NCBI RefSeq assembly: GCF_009720365.1
Contig: NZ_ML769318.1
Coordinates: forward strand, 146,012-210,011
Source of the DNA: Catellatospora paridis
GTDB lineage: Bacteria > Actinomycetota > Actinomycetes > Mycobacteriales > Micromonosporaceae
Direction of reading: 5' to 3'
DNA: 64,000 bases
A program made the translations under genes and the position numbers. Of the stretch, positions 1-8,040 are shown piece after piece (the stretch's first letter is position 1; each line of letters starts with the position of its first letter). The notes under the pieces are model-generated. The model worked only from the letters and a program-made list of their open reading frames with translations, was not told where the DNA came from and did not search any database.

Positions 1-310
1 GTGGTCCGGTGGGCAGCTGGAGGCCGAGCAGCTTGGCGTCGGCATAGCGGGCCGCGGCCGAGCTGGTGACCCGGCTGGTGGCGGACATGCCGGCGTTGGC
101 CGAGGCGATGGTCAGGTCGGCGACCGTGGGCAGTTTCAGCCCGAGTGGGCCGAGGTTCAGCACGCCCACCTTCAACAGGTCGGCCCCGGCGCGTGCGGCG
201 TATCCGGCAGGCCGGTCGCACACCCCGGCCGTGGCGGGGGCGGACAGGATCGTCAGCGAGCTCAGCGAGACAAGGGCGACCGTGCTGGCTGCGGCGAGAT
301 GGCGGCGCAT
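1..310 (-). CDS. Secreted protein, N-terminal part only (runs off the window)
   Basis: The first 103 residues of a protein whose C-terminus lies outside the window. It starts at an ATG with GGAGG four bases upstream. Residues 1-28 form a Sec signal peptide: a basic start (MRRH), a hydrophobic Ala/Val/Leu/Ser run and an APATAG cleavage region. The mature part begins VCDRPAGYAA and continues Ala/Leu-rich with little charge. I recognise no family, so only export is supported. It is divergent from ricT; the 223-base gap holds no other gene I can see. Confidence 0.6.
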   Translation of the reverse strand, partial: MRRHLAAASTVALVSLSSLTILSAPATAGVCDRPAGYAARAGADLLKVGVLNLGPLGLKLPTVADLTIASANAGMSATSRVTSSAAARYADAKLLGLQLPTGP

Positions 311-533
311 GCTTCCTCCGGGGCGGACGGGTGCGCGGGGGTGCGCACCTACGTCGTGGCCCAACGAAGGCTTGTGGGCAGGGTTACGGCAAACCCGAAG
401 ACCTATCCATAAGAGCTAACGACGAATCAACCGAAAAGGTACGCAACTAGATCTGTTCCTCCAGGCTGCGCTTTCCCGGATCCCGACCGTCGCGGATCTC
501 CGCGGATGCGCGAAACCGGGCTATCGTGTGCCG

Positions 534-1388
534 ATGGGCATGCTCTGCGCGGTCACCTTCAACCGGTACGGGAAGCTGTACTACCTCGATCCCGGTGAGT
601 TCCGGCCGCGTGTCGGCGACAAGGTGCTGGTGCACACCGACGACGGCCCCGAGGTGGCCGACTGCGTGTGGGCGGCCGAGTGGAGCGAGGAGGACACCTC
701 CGGCTTCCCGAAGGTCATCGGCATCGCCGGTCCCGAGGACGTGGGCCGCGACGAGCTGATCCGCCAGCGCAAGGCCGAAGCCCGCGTCGCGTCGAACCGG
801 CTGATCCGCGAGCACCAGCTGCCCATGAAGGTCATCGCAGTGGACCACGTGCCCGGCGGCCCGGCCGACGGCGACGACCCCGGCCCGAGCCCGCGCACCA
901 CCGTCTACTTCACCGCCCCGCACCGGGTCGACTTCCGCTCGCTCGTCCGCGACCTGGGCGCGACCCTGCGCTGCCGGGTGGAGCTGCGCCAGCTGTCGGC
1001 CCGCGACTCGGCGAAGGTGCAGGGCGGCATCGGCTCGTGCGGCCGCGACCTGTGCTGCGCGACGTTCCTGACCGAGTTCGAGCCGGTCAGCATCCGCATG
1101 GCCAAGGAGCAGGATCTGCCGCTCAACCCGATGCGCATCTCGGGGGCGTGCGGCCGGCTGATGTGTTGTCTGAAGTACGAACATCCCATGTACCAGGATT
1201 TCCACGGTTCCGCGCCGGCCATCGGCGAGCAGGTCAGCACGCCCGAGGGCGACGGCCGCGTGGTCGGGCACTCGGTGCCCCGCGACGCCGTGGTGATCCG
1301 GCTGGCAGCGGACGGCTCCCGCACCGTCTGCCCGAAGGCTTCGGTGTGCGGGAGCCGCAAGTCGTACGAGGACCGCTACGCCGTGTGA
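534..1388 (+). CDS. ricT: PSP1-domain protein, RicT/YaaT family
   Basis: Homologue of RicT (YaaT), the PSP1-domain subunit of the Ric complex, which in Bacillus carries Fe-S clusters and promotes mRNA maturation by RNase Y. The role in actinobacteria is inferred. The PSP1 region covers roughly residues 60-150. It is followed by two Cys motifs typical of the family, CGRDLCC and CGRLMCCLKYE. An ATG at 534 is preferred over the GTG at 528, because TATCGT at 522-527 would be a -10 box six bases before 534, giving a leaderless mRNA. About 284 residues, normal for the family. The last 79 bases, with the stop, are repeated downstream at 2496-2574. A stem-loop follows the stop. Confidence 0.9.
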   Translation: MGMLCAVTFNRYGKLYYLDPGEFRPRVGDKVLVHTDDGPEVADCVWAAEWSEEDTSGFPKVIGIAGPEDVGRDELIRQRKAEARVASNRLIREHQLPMKVIAVDHVPGGPADGDDPGPSPRTTVYFTAPHRVDFRSLVRDLGATLRCRVELRQLSARDSAKVQGGIGSCGRDLCCATFLTEFEPVSIRMAKEQDLPLNPMRISGACGRLMCCLKYEHPMYQDFHGSAPAIGEQVSTPEGDGRVVGHSVPRDAVVIRLAADGSRTVCPKASVCGSRKSYEDRYAV

Positions 1389-1389
1389 C
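1311..1389 (+). repeat. 79-bp direct repeat, copy 1 (native 3' end of ricT)
   Basis: This copy encodes the last 25 codons of ricT and the stop. It matches 2496-2574 at 76 of 79 positions without gaps. The three differences, read in the ricT frame, are two synonymous changes (GCT/GCG, CGC/CGT) and one Lys/Arg change. That pattern fits divergence as coding sequence. Confidence 0.95.
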
Positions 1390-1418
1390 GTGGTTCGGCA
1401 CGCAGGATCGGCATGTGC

Positions 1419-1451
1419 GAGGGCCCTCGGCGGTGCTTGCCGAGGGCCCTC
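1419..1451 (+). terminator. Stem-loop after ricT
   Basis: A perfect 12-bp stem (GAGGGCCCTCGG with CCGAGGGCCCTC) and a 9-base loop begin 31 bases after the ricT stop. There is no T-tract, as is common in actinobacteria. It also lies downstream of the convergent CPBP gene, so it could act on both. Confidence 0.7.
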
Positions 1452-1607
1452 TGCTCATGTGGGCCGTGTTGCGCGGATCAGGAAGGTCGGCTGGCGGTCA
1501 CCCGCGCCGGTCGGTGGGTCGACGTAGACCGAACTCCATGTCCACGGTATGGCCCGCGGCCTCGATCGCGGCGACCGTGCGGGTCCGCATCGCCTCGGCG
1601 TATCCGG

Positions 1608-2420
1608 TCACGGCGTCACGCCCAGGATGATCGCGATGGTGCCGGCCGTGGCCATGAGCAGGCAGGTGCCGGGGTGCATGCCGATGGAGATCCGGATGTC
1701 GTGCTTGCGCCAGACGAGCCAGACCGCCGGGAACAGGAAGATGATCTTCGACAGGACGGTCCACGGCGCCCAGAAGTGGTAGACCGAGAACAGGACCGTG
1801 TTGAGCACGGGTGCTCCCCAGCGCAGGTGGGAGATGCGGGGCAGCAGGAACCCGCGGAAGTAGTACTCCTCGATCAGGGGCAGCGTGAAGCCGGTCAACG
1901 GCAGACAGATCAGCATCGTGACGACCAGCTGTGCGTGGGAGTACCCGTCGATGTAGGTGGTGGCGCTGCCGCCGGCTCCTTCGAAGGGGATCCAGGTGAA
2001 GAAGTTGTCGAAGACGAAGTTGTCCAGCGGGACGAGGGCGAGCGACACCACCGTCATCCACACGATGAGGCCGGCGACGAGGGCGATGATCTTCCCGCGC
2101 CCGATCGGTTTGTCCCGGTAGTGGGCCACGGTGCGCAGTGTGTAGCGGCCGGTGCGTTTGCGGCCCAGCCACAACAGGCCGAACAGCAGCGGTGCGAGCA
2201 CGATGACCAGGGCGATCGCCCAGGCGAGGAAGACCGGGTAGTCGATCGCTTTGACGAACGGCTCGGCGAGGAACAGGTAGGCGGCGACGACCAGGGCACC
2301 GGGCACGAGGTGTAGCGCGATCGACAGCGGAAGCGAGTGACGGTCGGCGAGCAGCAGTTCGACCAGGCGGTTCGGGCGGGTGGCCGTCGTGGCGGCGGTG
2401 CGGGTCAGGGTGTTCTCCAT
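1608..2420 (-). CDS. CPBP family intramembrane metalloprotease
   Basis: A 270-residue membrane protein of the CPBP/Abi (type II CAAX protease) family, whose members cut substrates inside the membrane; the substrate here is unknown. It has about seven hydrophobic segments. The signature motif 1 EExxxR is EEYYFR at 184-189. Motif 2 carries the His in FSVYHFW, and motif 3 the His in GMHPGT. Motif 3 usually ends in Asn four residues after the His; here that position is Cys. The ATG start encodes MENTLTR. The gene sits alone between two copies of the ricT 3' end, so it looks inserted into an ancestral ricT/phosphoesterase junction. Confidence 0.85.
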   Translation of the reverse strand: MENTLTRTAATTATRPNRLVELLLADRHSLPLSIALHLVPGALVVAAYLFLAEPFVKAIDYPVFLAWAIALVIVLAPLLFGLLWLGRKRTGRYTLRTVAHYRDKPIGRGKIIALVAGLIVWMTVVSLALVPLDNFVFDNFFTWIPFEGAGGSATTYIDGYSHAQLVVTMLICLPLTGFTLPLIEEYYFRGFLLPRISHLRWGAPVLNTVLFSVYHFWAPWTVLSKIIFLFPAVWLVWRKHDIRISIGMHPGTCLLMATAGTIAIILGVTP

Positions 2421-2495
2421 ACCGCAGAGATTCGCCGCGCCTCCTGACATCGGCCTGTCTCGGCCCTGACACGGCGCGAAGGGTTCTGACAGTCC

Positions 2496-2574
2496 GACGG
2501 CTCCCGCACCGTCTGCCCGAAGGCGTCGGTGTGCGGGAGCCGTAGGTCGTACGAGGACCGCTACGCCGTGTGAC
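2496..2574 (+). repeat. 79-bp direct repeat, copy 2 (displaced ricT 3' end)
   Basis: A second copy of the last 25 ricT codons with the TGA, without the rest of the gene. It keeps the reading frame (ending YEDRYAV-stop) with one Lys/Arg change. The stop codon and last codons of the convergent metallophosphoesterase lie inside this copy. That suggests copy 2 marks the original ricT/phosphoesterase junction and that the intervening 1.1 kb was added later. Confidence 0.95.
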
Positions 2575-4327
2575 TCGGGTCCTCCGCGTCGGAGGGCAGC
2601 ACGGTGGGCGGGGCGGCGTGCTGCTTGGCCGGGCCGAGGGTGATGACCTCGTCGACCAGGCGCGGCTTCAGCGCCGTGGCCGGGCGGAACCAGGATCCCG
2701 TCGGCTGGGCCAGCCACTTCTTCGAGATCTTGTCGACGCCGACCACGTAGATGCTCAGCGTGCCGTCGGGGGCGAAGCGCATCCGCAGGAAGCTCTTGAA
2801 GTCCTCGATGCCCTGGCCGGCGTACAGCTCGTTGACGTTCACCTTGAACGAGGCCGCGATCAGCAGGTACAGCGACACCAGCAGCGCCGCCGCGACCCCC
2901 GCCGGGGTCAGGTACACCACCACCGCCAGGGCGGCCTGCACCGCGGGTTTGTAGCCGTCGAACGGCAGCAGCCGCCACAGGGACAGCCCCACCACGCCCA
3001 GCGCGATGTGCGCGCAACCGTGTAGCGCGCCCAGCACCACCGGTGTCGTCTTCGCCGCGGCCTCGGTCAGGCCGACCGAGAAGAACACGCACGAGAACAT
3101 CACCAGCGCGGTCATCATGAAGATCGGCACGGTGAGGATGCGGCCCGCCGCGTTGTTCAGCGACAGCATCAGCATCGTGTGCATGATGCCGAGCATGGTG
3201 GCGAAGCCCGGGTTGCGCCACGGCAGGCGGGCGAAGACGCCGCTGCCCAGCCAGCGCGAGCGCAGCTTGCTCGGGTACGTCTTCTGCAGCGCGTACGGCA
3301 TGCCGGTGCTCTGCCGGCGCACCTGTGAGTGCTTGGGCGGCACGGTGATGGCCTGGGGCAGGTGGTTGGTGGCCGCCATGTAGGCGCCGCCGCCGCCGCA
3401 GGTGATGAGCTGCTGGCCGCTGTCACTCTGCGCGTAGCGCGCGTAGTGGTGCAGGTCGCCGCTGACCATCAGGGCCACGCTCGCGCCGGTCGGGTCGATC
3501 ACGGTACGCAGGAAGTAGTCGATGGTGTCGTAGTAGAGCGGGTGCTCCTCGGACTGCACCCAGGCCGGCTGCGGGGTGACCAGGATGATCCGGTCACCTT
3601 CCTCGATGTTGGCGGCCACGCCCCGGAAGTACTCCAACTGCGGGTCGTCCATGTAGGCCGCGCCCTGGGCGTCCAGCGCCAGCAGCCACCAGCGGTGCGG
3701 CAGCTGCAGCGCGAAGTACGAGCGGGTCTGCTTGGTGCGCCAGCCGCCGATGCGCGAACCCTCGCGCCGGGCGAACAGGCGCAGGAACGCGGTCAGGCCG
3801 TCGTACCAGTCGTGGTTGCCGGGCAGCGCGAACAGCGTCGGCCCGTTCTCCGGCGGGACCTGCGGCAGCGCCGCGCGGAACGGGCCCTCGAAGCGGTCCT
3901 CGTATGCCTTGCCGCTGGCCGTCGGGTACACGGAGTCGCCGCCGAGCACCAGCACCCGGCCGCGCGGCAGCCGCTCGCCGCTCGCCTCGACCTCCTCCTG
4001 CGCCAGCAGGTAGGCCATCGAGTAGGTGGCGTCGAACCCGTCGCCGAGGTCGGCGATGTAGTCCAGCCACAGCTCCTCGTCGTTGACGTGCTCGTCGTGG
4101 ACCTTGGTGGGGAAGGCGTTCTGGAGTTCGCGCTTGTCCAGATAGGCGCCGAACTGTGCGGCGAACGCGACGCGGACGCCCGTGGCGGCGAGCTGGAGCG
4201 GGCTCAGCCAGGCCACCGGAGGTTGGGGGGTGAATCCGAGCTGCGCGGGCTCGAGTTTGCTCGGACGGTGCGTCCGGCCCGACACCGGCGTCGGGTCTGA
4301 GGGACTGCGCGGAGGGATCACGGTCAC
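2561..4327 (-). CDS. Membrane-anchored calcineurin-like metallophosphoesterase
   Basis: About 588 residues. The N-terminal half is a calcineurin-like phosphoesterase with the metal-binding order of that fold: LGGDSVYP, then PGNHDWYDG, then VSGDLHHYARY. The C-terminal half has about five or six membrane segments, then a soluble tail of roughly 110 residues. The substrate is unknown. I chose the GTG at 4327 (VTVIPPRSP), since the sequence before it looks unlike protein; an ATG at 4387 in frame is possible. Its last codons and stop overlap copy 2 of the ricT-end repeat. It is convergent with ricT and the CPBP gene's upstream region lies beyond its stop. Confidence 0.8.
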   Translation of the reverse strand: MTVIPPRSPSDPTPVSGRTHRPSKLEPAQLGFTPQPPVAWLSPLQLAATGVRVAFAAQFGAYLDKRELQNAFPTKVHDEHVNDEELWLDYIADLGDGFDATYSMAYLLAQEEVEASGERLPRGRVLVLGGDSVYPTASGKAYEDRFEGPFRAALPQVPPENGPTLFALPGNHDWYDGLTAFLRLFARREGSRIGGWRTKQTRSYFALQLPHRWWLLALDAQGAAYMDDPQLEYFRGVAANIEEGDRIILVTPQPAWVQSEEHPLYYDTIDYFLRTVIDPTGASVALMVSGDLHHYARYAQSDSGQQLITCGGGGAYMAATNHLPQAITVPPKHSQVRRQSTGMPYALQKTYPSKLRSRWLGSGVFARLPWRNPGFATMLGIMHTMLMLSLNNAAGRILTVPIFMMTALVMFSCVFFSVGLTEAAAKTTPVVLGALHGCAHIALGVVGLSLWRLLPFDGYKPAVQAALAVVVYLTPAGVAAALLVSLYLLIAASFKVNVNELYAGQGIEDFKSFLRMRFAPDGTLSIYVVGVDKISKKWLAQPTGSWFRPATALKPRLVDEVITLGPAKQHAAPPTVLPSDAEDPSHTA

Positions 4328-4440
4328 AGCAGCGCAGCCTAGTCCGCAGTGGAACAGGTCGCACCGGCCCGATCGGGCAATCCGCACCGGCTGCCGTCAA
4401 CCGGACACCCGCGGTGGTGCTCGTGTGGGCGACCAGCGAA

Positions 4441-4458
4441 AGTTAGGTTAACCTAACT
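4441..4458. promoter_or_regulatory. Perfect 18-bp palindrome resembling an IdeR/DtxR iron box
   Basis: AGTTAGGTTAACCTAACT is its own reverse complement and ends two bases before the ATG of the DUF2218 gene. Positions 4443-4461 match the DtxR/IdeR consensus at 15 of 19 positions. TAACCT at 4449-4454 could be a -10 box six bases before the ATG, which would place the iron box on the promoter of a leaderless mRNA. Iron repression is inferred from the motif. Confidence 0.65.
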
Positions 4459-4460
4459 GA

Positions 4461-4754
4461 ATGCTGATCGTTGAGGGGAACGCCCCCACCACCCGCGCCG
4501 CCCGCTACCTCAAGCAGGTGCTCACCCATTTCAGCCACAAGATCGACGTGGAGTTGGCCGAGGACCGCGGCAGTGCCCGTTTCGAGGCCGGCCGGGCCGA
4601 GCTGACCGCCACCGACGAGGCCCTCGTGGTCCGGATCGAGGCCGAGGACGCCGAGCGGGCCGCCACCGTGCAGCGCGTGATCGTGAGCCACGCCGAGCGC
4701 TTCGGCGAGAAGGACGGCCTCAAGTTCGGGCAGTTCACGCCCGTCGCGGCGTGA
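4461..4754 (+). CDS. DUF2218 domain-containing protein
   Basis: A 97-residue protein that is one DUF2218 domain from end to end (RAARYLKQVLTHFSHK near the start, FGQFTPV near the end). Its function is unknown. In other actinobacteria the family is often next to siderophore or iron-uptake genes; that is general knowledge and no such genes are visible here. The ATG has no ribosome site and directly follows an iron-box palindrome, so a leaderless, iron-repressed message is likely. Acidic, soluble, no signal peptide. Confidence 0.85.
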   Translation: MLIVEGNAPTTRAARYLKQVLTHFSHKIDVELAEDRGSARFEAGRAELTATDEALVVRIEAEDAERAATVQRVIVSHAERFGEKDGLKFGQFTPVAA

Positions 4755-4777
4755 AAATGTGACCCACCGCCTACCCG

Positions 4778-4808
4778 TTCGCCCGGGGGCCACCTGATCG
4801 CGTATAGT
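4778..4808 (+). promoter_or_regulatory. Promoter of tRNA-Thr
   Basis: TTCGCC (4778-4783), a 19-base spacer, then TATAGT (4803-4808), 11 bases before the first base of the tRNA. The -10 box is strong for this genome; the -35 box is weak. Confidence 0.55.
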
Positions 4809-4819
4809 GATGCGACGTT

Positions 4820-4892
4820 GCCGCCTTAGCTCAGTCGGTAGAGCGTGTTACTCGTAATAACAAGGTCAACGGTTCGATTCCGTTAGGCGGCT
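4820..4892 (+). tRNA. tRNA-Thr (anticodon CGT)
   Basis: A 73-base cloverleaf. The acceptor GCCGCCT pairs with AGGCGGC, followed by discriminator T. The anticodon stem TGTTA/TAACA carries the loop CTCGTAA, so the anticodon is CGT and reads ACG. The T arm is AACGG-TTCGATT-CCGTT. No CCA is encoded. A strong terminator follows at once, so it is a single-gene transcript. Confidence 0.96.
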
Positions 4893-4901
4893 CTGCAACG
4901 T

Positions 4902-4934
4902 AAGCCCCGGGTCAGTACATCTGACCCGGGGCTT
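4902..4934 (+). terminator. Intrinsic terminator of tRNA-Thr
   Basis: A perfect 14-bp stem (AAGCCCCGGGTCAG with its complement) and a TACAT loop, followed by TCTGCT. It starts 10 bases after the tRNA. Confidence 0.9.
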
Positions 4935-5036
4935 TCTGCTGTTCGGTCGCAGTCCTGGGCCACACGCCCGTCCTGCCCGGAGAGCGCTCAGACGGGGCAC
5001 CAAGATCGGCAACCTTACCGGTGGCTCGGGCGTAGT

Positions 5037-5273
5037 GTGCTGGCGGAGGGCTTCACCGGTGACGAATCGGTGCTCGTCCGCCAGCAGTATGTCTCCGTGC
5101 TGGACAGCACCGGGGAGTCGGCCGGGCAGGGCGGCGTGGCGCTGTACGCCCTGATCCGGATGCGGGACGTGATCACGGTCCTCTACCTGCAGAAGGACCA
5201 GCCGGAGCGGATCGAGGCACTGGCGCCGAAGGCCGCGGCGCGGCTGTGCGTGGTGGTGCCGCGCTGCCGCTGA
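5037..5273 (+). pseudogene. Small ORF resembling the C-terminal end of a larger secreted protein
   Basis: A 78-residue frame from a GTG without a good ribosome site. The sequence (ESAGQGGVALYALIRMRDVI, then APKAAARLC) reads like the last domain of actinobacterial lipoproteins or sensor-domain proteins, where a strand-rich module ends in a conserved Cys. No signal peptide or N-terminal domain lies upstream before the tRNA terminator. I read it as the surviving 3' end of a decayed gene, but a real small gene cannot be excluded. The family resemblance is from memory. Confidence 0.4.
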
Positions 5274-5287
5274 ACGGCAGGCGGAAT

Positions 5288-5326
5288 GCCTTCGGGGCGG
5301 GCGCCGGAAGCGCCCGCCCCGAAGGC
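5288..5326. terminator. Bidirectional stem-loop terminator
   Basis: A perfect 17-bp stem starting GCCTTCGGGGCGG with a 5-base loop (CGGAA). It lies between the convergent small ORF at 5037 and the wall protein gene ending at 5364, so it can serve both strands. Confidence 0.85.
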
Positions 5327-5363
5327 GCGAGAGATGATCAGACCGGTCCGGTGTCGGGCGTGG

Positions 5364-6176
5364 TCACGCCCGGCGGCGGCGGGCGATCACGACTCCGGCA
5401 GCACCACAGATGACCAGGGACGCACCCACGATCAGCAGGGCCACGGTGTTCGAGCCGGTGACGGGCAGCGTGGGTCCGCTGGGTGTCACGGCCTGCACGG
5501 GAGTCGGCGTCGAAGCAGAAGTCGGCCTCGGCGTCGGTGTGACCGTCGCCTGGTCCTTGGCGTGCGCGGCAAGCCAGCCACTGCACAGGAACACGCGCAG
5601 GTCCTCGAAGGTGCCCGCCAGTGCGGCCGTCGCGGCCTTGCCGACCTCGGGTCCGCCGGTGCGCTTGGCCTCGGTGACGAGGTCGCGGTAGTCCTGCGCG
5701 CGTGCCGTGTGCTGGCCCTCGTCGAGGAAACCGAGCATCGCTCCGATGGAGTCGACGCCGAGCACCTTGTTCGCGGCTTCCTTGACAGCAGGACCGCCCG
5801 CGGCCATGGTCTGCGACGTCAGGAGCCGTACGTCCGTGTACCACCTCGACTGTGCACCGGATTTGAGGAAGTCACGGGTGTCCTTCTCCGGGCCTTCCTT
5901 CTTGCCGTCCAGCGCCTCCTGCGCCGCCTCGGCCACTCGGCCGTAGATGCCCTTGCTCGCAGCGAGGACCTGGTCCACCTTGACCCGCACCTGGCTGTCG
6001 GTCATGGCGTCGACATCGACGTCGAGCAGCGGCTGCAGATCCGGGTAGGACACCGGTTGCCCGAGCTTGCATGCCTGGCTGAGGCCGATCTGGACCGGCT
6101 CGTTGGCGGCTGCCGGGACTGCCGGTGCCAGCCATGCCAAGGCAATGACGACACCGGCCAGCGTTTTCCATCGCAT
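5364..6176 (-). CDS. LPXTG-type cell-wall protein with ALF-like repeat
   Basis: A 270-residue surface protein. Residues 1-24 are a signal peptide (MRWKTLAGVV...VPAAA). The middle is helical and holds a stretch like the Ala-Leu-Phe (ALF) repeats of actinobacterial surface proteins (LGFLDEGQHTARAQDYRDLV). A Thr/Pro/Ser-rich linker leads to the sorting signal: LPVTG, a hydrophobic helix and the tail RRRRA, expected to be cut by a sortase and joined to peptidoglycan. No sortase gene is in the window. The ATG at 6176 has a GGGGAGG ribosome site and precedes the signal peptide, so it is preferred to an upstream in-frame ATG at 6233. Confidence 0.85.
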   Translation of the reverse strand: MRWKTLAGVVIALAWLAPAVPAAANEPVQIGLSQACKLGQPVSYPDLQPLLDVDVDAMTDSQVRVKVDQVLAASKGIYGRVAEAAQEALDGKKEGPEKDTRDFLKSGAQSRWYTDVRLLTSQTMAAGGPAVKEAANKVLGVDSIGAMLGFLDEGQHTARAQDYRDLVTEAKRTGGPEVGKAATAALAGTFEDLRVFLCSGWLAAHAKDQATVTPTPRPTSASTPTPVQAVTPSGPTLPVTGSNTVALLIVGASLVICGAAGVVIARRRRA

Positions 6177-6252
6177 GTTGCGTGCCTCCCCGTGATCACC
6201 AAAGGGGGCCAGGGTAGAGCACACCGTCCTCATCTGGCAACGAACTTGTCGG

Positions 6253-7440
6253 TCAGCAGCGCCACCGCACCGGGACGCTGTCGTCCCCGTCGTACGAGTC
6301 CCCGAAGACCGTCCCGTCGTCGGCGACCGCCTTGGCCTTGGCCACCCCTCCGGCCACCACGGCGGGCAGCGCGAGCTTGACGCCGTCGACGAGCACGGTT
6401 GCCGTCGGGGCGCTGGTGACGACCCAGCCGGAGCTGTTCACGCCGACGCCCAGCCCGGCGGCGAGTTCCCTCGCCTCACCCGTGCGCAGGTTCCACAGCA
6501 TCACCGTGGGGCCCTGCTGCCCTGACCGCCACGCTCCGCCGGTCGCCCACTCGCCGCGTGCGGCGTGGGCGTTGGTCCTCGTCCCGGCGGGTCCGGCCAG
6601 TTTCCGGCCGTCGCCCCGCGGGTCCCACAGGTACGCGTCGAGCGCGCCCGCGTCGCCCACGGTCCCGCCGACGATCCGGCCGTCGTCGCCGATGCCCTGC
6701 GCGCGGGCGTTCTCCGACAGGGGGAGGACCACCGGGACTCGGGTGCCCGCTCTCCACCACACCACGACCGTGCCCGCCTCGTCGTCGTACCCCGCCTTCG
6801 GCTTCGCGTTCATCGTGATGTCGCCCGCCGCGTTGAGGTACGGCTGCGGATAGAGGAACAACTTGTGGGGTGGCGGCAGCAGTTTGGTGACCGTGCCGTG
6901 GTCGTACCGGTAGGGGCGGGGGGCGGCGCTGGCCATGCCGACGACCACGCCGTGCTCGTTGATCGCGTCGATGCTCGCCGTCGTCGGATCGATCGGCAGC
7001 ACCTGCGGCACTCCGTCGGTCCACAGGATCGGGATGAGGTTCTGCCCGATGACCGCGTGCCCGCCGATGTAGCGTCCGGTCGGGTCCGCGGTGTTGACCT
7101 CCACCCGCTGGAACTTCGGCTGGTTCTGCCAGGCCTGGTACTCGGCGGGCATGGCCAGCGCGGTCACCGTGCAGGTCCGCGGGCCGGCGGACGGGCCGGC
7201 GGTGGCGGCCGCGCCCGAGGCGGTGGGGTCGGTTTCGGACTGTCCGCCGCCGGTCGGGCCGAGGGTCAGCGGCACCACCCCGGCCACGGCCAGCATGACC
7301 GCGAGGGTGCCGCCCACTCCGGCCAGGCTGCGGTGGCGGGCCCGGCGTCGGCCGGCGTGGAGCACCCGGCCGACGTCGACGCCGGTGGGCGGCACGTCAG
7401 CGTCGTTGAGCAGCGCGCGGAACTCGTTCTCCTCGAACAT
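6253..7440 (-). CDS. Membrane-anchored protein with HAF-like repeats, sigma-factor partner
   Basis: 395 residues. A cytoplasmic N-terminus of about 45 residues (MFEENEFRALLNDADVPP) leads to one membrane helix near residues 48-68 and a low-complexity linker. The outer region has repeats of the HAF/propeller kind, such as INEHGVVVGMA, GIGDDGRIVGG...AYLWDP and VADDGTVFGDS. It starts two bases after the stop of the sigma factor gene, with ribosome site GAGGAGG, so the two are co-transcribed. The layout suggests a membrane regulator of the sigma factor, but no recognised anti-sigma domain is present. Function unknown. Confidence 0.75.
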   Translation of the reverse strand: MFEENEFRALLNDADVPPTGVDVGRVLHAGRRRARHRSLAGVGGTLAVMLAVAGVVPLTLGPTGGGQSETDPTASGAAATAGPSAGPRTCTVTALAMPAEYQAWQNQPKFQRVEVNTADPTGRYIGGHAVIGQNLIPILWTDGVPQVLPIDPTTASIDAINEHGVVVGMASAAPRPYRYDHGTVTKLLPPPHKLFLYPQPYLNAAGDITMNAKPKAGYDDEAGTVVVWWRAGTRVPVVLPLSENARAQGIGDDGRIVGGTVGDAGALDAYLWDPRGDGRKLAGPAGTRTNAHAARGEWATGGAWRSGQQGPTVMLWNLRTGEARELAAGLGVGVNSSGWVVTSAPTATVLVDGVKLALPAVVAGGVAKAKAVADDGTVFGDSYDGDDSVPVRWRC

Positions 7441-7442
7441 CT

Positions 7443-7961
7443 TCAGTGACCTCCTCGGTGGCGTGCGGCGGCCGGCTCGGGCACGGCCATGATGGTGCGC
7501 AGCGTGGCCAGGCCCCGCGAGCACTGGCTCTTCACGTTCCCGGTCGAGCAGCCCAGCGCCTGTGCCGTCGACTCCACCGACAGGTCGCTGAAGTAGCGCA
7601 GCACGAGGATGGCGCGCTGGCCCTTGGGCAGTTGCTGCAGCGCGGCGATGAGCGAGTCGCGGTGCTCGACGCTGTCGTCGGCCGGGGTGGGCCGCTCCGG
7701 CACGGTGTCCCGCAGGAACACCCGGGACCAGCGCGAGCGCTTCAGGTCGAGGAAGCGGCGCGTCATGATCCGGTAGACGTACCCGTCGAGGTTGTCGGCC
7801 GACCTGGCGTGCCGCCACCTCCCGTACAGCGAGAGGAGCGTGGCCTGGACGACGTCGTCGGCCGTGTGGGTGTCGCCGCACATGAAGTACGCGGTGCGAT
7901 GCAGCCGTTCCAGGCGCGCCGAGACGTACTCGGTGAAGTCGCCGTCGGATTCCCGCGACAT
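7443..7961 (-). CDS. SigE-family ECF RNA polymerase sigma factor
   Basis: 172 residues, the usual size of the SigE-type actinobacterial ECF group. Region 2 spans about 10-80 (RTAYFMCGDTHTADDVVQAT, then WRHARSADNLDGYVYRIM). Region 4 is about 105-160 (LPKGQRAILVLRYFSDLSVE, then ALGCSTGNVKSQCSRGL). Start ATG with GGAGG six bases upstream. First gene of a two-gene operon with the HAF-repeat membrane protein. Its target promoters cannot be told from this window. A second operon of the same design lies at 50234-51801. Confidence 0.92.
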   Translation of the reverse strand: MSRESDGDFTEYVSARLERLHRTAYFMCGDTHTADDVVQATLLSLYGRWRHARSADNLDGYVYRIMTRRFLDLKRSRWSRVFLRDTVPERPTPADDSVEHRDSLIAALQQLPKGQRAILVLRYFSDLSVESTAQALGCSTGNVKSQCSRGLATLRTIMAVPEPAAARHRGGH

Positions 7962-8040
7962 CCGTTACCTCCAAACTTCCGTCGCCCTCTCATCGGCCGC
8001 CCGGGCCTGAAAGGTTGCACGGCCGCTCGGAAACGGCGAA

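Noticed and set aside
1498..1607. An open stretch on the minus strand just past the CPBP stop, ending MEFGLRRPTDRRG, that could be a gene remnant or frameshifted tail.
   Set aside because: The CPBP protein already ends naturally, there is no good start or ribosome site, and 110 bases are too few to separate from chance in this GC-rich DNA.
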